From assembly GCA_938022235.1 (NCBI GenBank), contig CALIEL010000112.1, positions 1-5,518 on the forward strand: a DNA stretch of 5,518 bases, given 5' to 3'. Made by a program: the position numbers and the translations under genes. Below the pieces are notes generated by a model that saw only the letters and a list, made by a program, of their open reading frames with translations, did not search any database and was not told the DNA's origin. The DNA comes from Oribacterium parvum (GTDB lineage Bacteria; Bacillota; Clostridia; Lachnospirales; Lachnospiraceae). Of this stretch, positions 4,642 to 5,518 are shown piece after piece. Position 1 is the first letter of the stretch, and each line of letters opens with the position of its first letter.

Positions 4642-5518
4642 TTAGCTAAGCTTTCCGCCCTCTACTACAATGCTGTCCGGATCGGTATCGGAACCGAAAA
4701 CAGGCTCCAGAGTTTCCTGATAATCCTTATGGAAGAACTGCTCCTTTCCAAGGGTTTCAATTTCCTCGTTCAGGAAGTTCAGAAGGCTTTCATTACCCTT
4801 AGCCACTGCAGCGGCAATGGTATCATAATCTCCCAAGGTCTCCACGCCAACGGTAAAGCCCGGATTGGACTTGGCCCAAGCAATGACCTCGGTGTTATCG
4901 GTAGAGAAAGCATCTCCTCTTCCGTCCAGGAGTGCATTGTAAGCATCCGCATAGGCATCATACTTCTGCAGCTTCACTTCCGGATGGTTTGCTTCAAAAT
5001 AAGTCTCCGCAGTGGTTCCCTTAGCAATAATCAGGGTCTTTCCCTTTAACTCATCTACAGATTTAATCACCGCATTGTCCGGAGAAACTATGCCGAGAGC
5101 CACCTTCATATAAGGAAGGGCAAAATCCACCTTCTCCGCTCTTTCCTTGGTTACGGTAAAGTTCGCCAGGGTAATATCCACCTTTCCGGTAGAAACATAC
5201 TCTACACGGGAAGCGGGATCCAGAGAAGTAAATTCCACCTTTACCCCTAAATCATCCGCAATTCTGTGGGCATAGTATACATCATAGCCCTGATTTACAC
5301 CCTTTTCATCCACATAACCAAAGGGTGCCTTATCCGTAAACACACCGATACGAATCACACCGGATTCTTTAATTTCATCTACGGTTCTAAAGCTGGACTT
5401 TTCATCAGTTTCAGCAGTCTTAGATTCCGCCTTTTCTCCCGCCTGCTCTGTAGCCTTTCCTGAGCCCTGCTCGGTACCTGCTGCCGTAGTCTGACCTTCT
5501 TCCGCTTTCTTTCCGCCT
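4642..5518 (-). CDS. Family-3 amino-acid ABC transporter substrate-binding lipoprotein, CjaA-like (probably cysteine), 5' end missing
   Basis: The frame is open from the window edge to a TAA at 4642-4644, giving 291 visible codons; the true start lies beyond 5518. An apparent start at 5358 is an internal GTG (Val), because the conserved domain begins upstream of it with FRTVDEIKESG. Visible residues 1-42 form a linker rich in Gly, Lys, Glu, Ala and Thr, typical of the spacer after a Gram-positive lipobox; the lipobox itself is not visible. Residues 43-291 form a complete periplasmic-binding-type domain: IRIGVFTDKAPFGYVDEKG, NQGYDV, DITLANFTVTKERAEKVDF, PYMKVALGIV, KGTTAETYF, STDNTEVIAW, EQFFHKDYQETL and a C-terminal VEGGK. 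This order and wording recall the Campylobacter cysteine-binding protein CjaA. In the family, the Arg of KERAEKVDF (visible residue 126) and the Asp of STDNT (207) hold the ligand's carboxylate and amino groups. Family is very likely; cysteine specificity is inferred. Partner permease and ATPase genes are not visible. Confidence 0.93.
   Translation of the reverse strand, partial: GGKKAEEGQTTAAGTEQGSGKATEQAGEKAESKTAETDEKSSFRTVDEIKESGVIRIGVFTDKAPFGYVDEKGVNQGYDVYYAHRIADDLGVKVEFTSLDPASRVEYVSTGKVDITLANFTVTKERAEKVDFALPYMKVALGIVSPDNAVIKSVDELKGKTLIIAKGTTAETYFEANHPEVKLQKYDAYADAYNALLDGRGDAFSTDNTEVIAWAKSNPGFTVGVETLGDYDTIAAAVAKGNESLLNFLNEEIETLGKEQFFHKDYQETLEPVFGSDTDPDSIVVEGGKLS

Noticed and set aside
4642..5358. 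Start of the binding-protein gene at 5358
   Set aside because: The codon is an internal GTG within the first beta strand of the conserved domain; the frame continues open with domain and linker sequence to the window edge.
1..5518. Search for CRISPR arrays, tRNAs, insertion sequences, toxin-antitoxin or defence genes
   Set aside because: No regularly spaced repeats, cloverleaf-like sequence, transposase motifs or short two-gene modules were found.

Overview
The window reads like a piece of a low-to-moderate GC Firmicutes chromosome, most likely a motile Clostridia of the Lachnospiraceae type. This rests on protein style only: a chemoreceptor with a four-helix-bundle-like sensor and a long C-terminal signalling hairpin, a GGDEF-EAL protein followed by PAS-like sequence, a solute-binding protein with a long Lys/Glu/Ala/Thr linker, and U-rich intrinsic terminators. 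A genus cannot be assigned. No mobile element, CRISPR array, tRNA or rRNA was seen.

All three genes lie on the minus strand, so transcription runs from right to left. At the right edge (4642-5518) is the 3' part of a family-3 amino-acid-binding protein that strongly resembles the cysteine-binding CjaA group; its N-terminus and lipobox lie outside the window. A strong intrinsic terminator (4533-4563) follows it. The U-tract of that terminator seems to run directly into the -35 box of a new promoter (4505-4534), so the next two genes form a separate transcription unit.

That unit is a two-gene operon. The first gene (2260-4455, or from a TTG at 4482) encodes a cytoplasmic protein with a degenerate GGDEF domain, an EAL phosphodiesterase domain with all recognisable catalytic residues, and about 300 residues of PAS-like C-terminal sequence. 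The second (562-2247) encodes a membrane chemoreceptor (MCP). Its ribosome binding site begins at the stop codon of the first gene, so the two are probably translationally coupled. The pair suggests coordinated control of cyclic-di-GMP breakdown and chemotaxis. Any link to the amino-acid-binding protein is only positional.

The left 561 bases hold no credible gene. They contain a cluster of inverted repeats between 190 and 429, a plausible minus-strand promoter (458-486) and a terminator (373-402). The four hairpin arms at 380-429 can pair in alternative ways, like an attenuator or a short structured RNA. This is the least explained part of the window. The protein families are standard; no clearly new enzymatic or defence system is visible.
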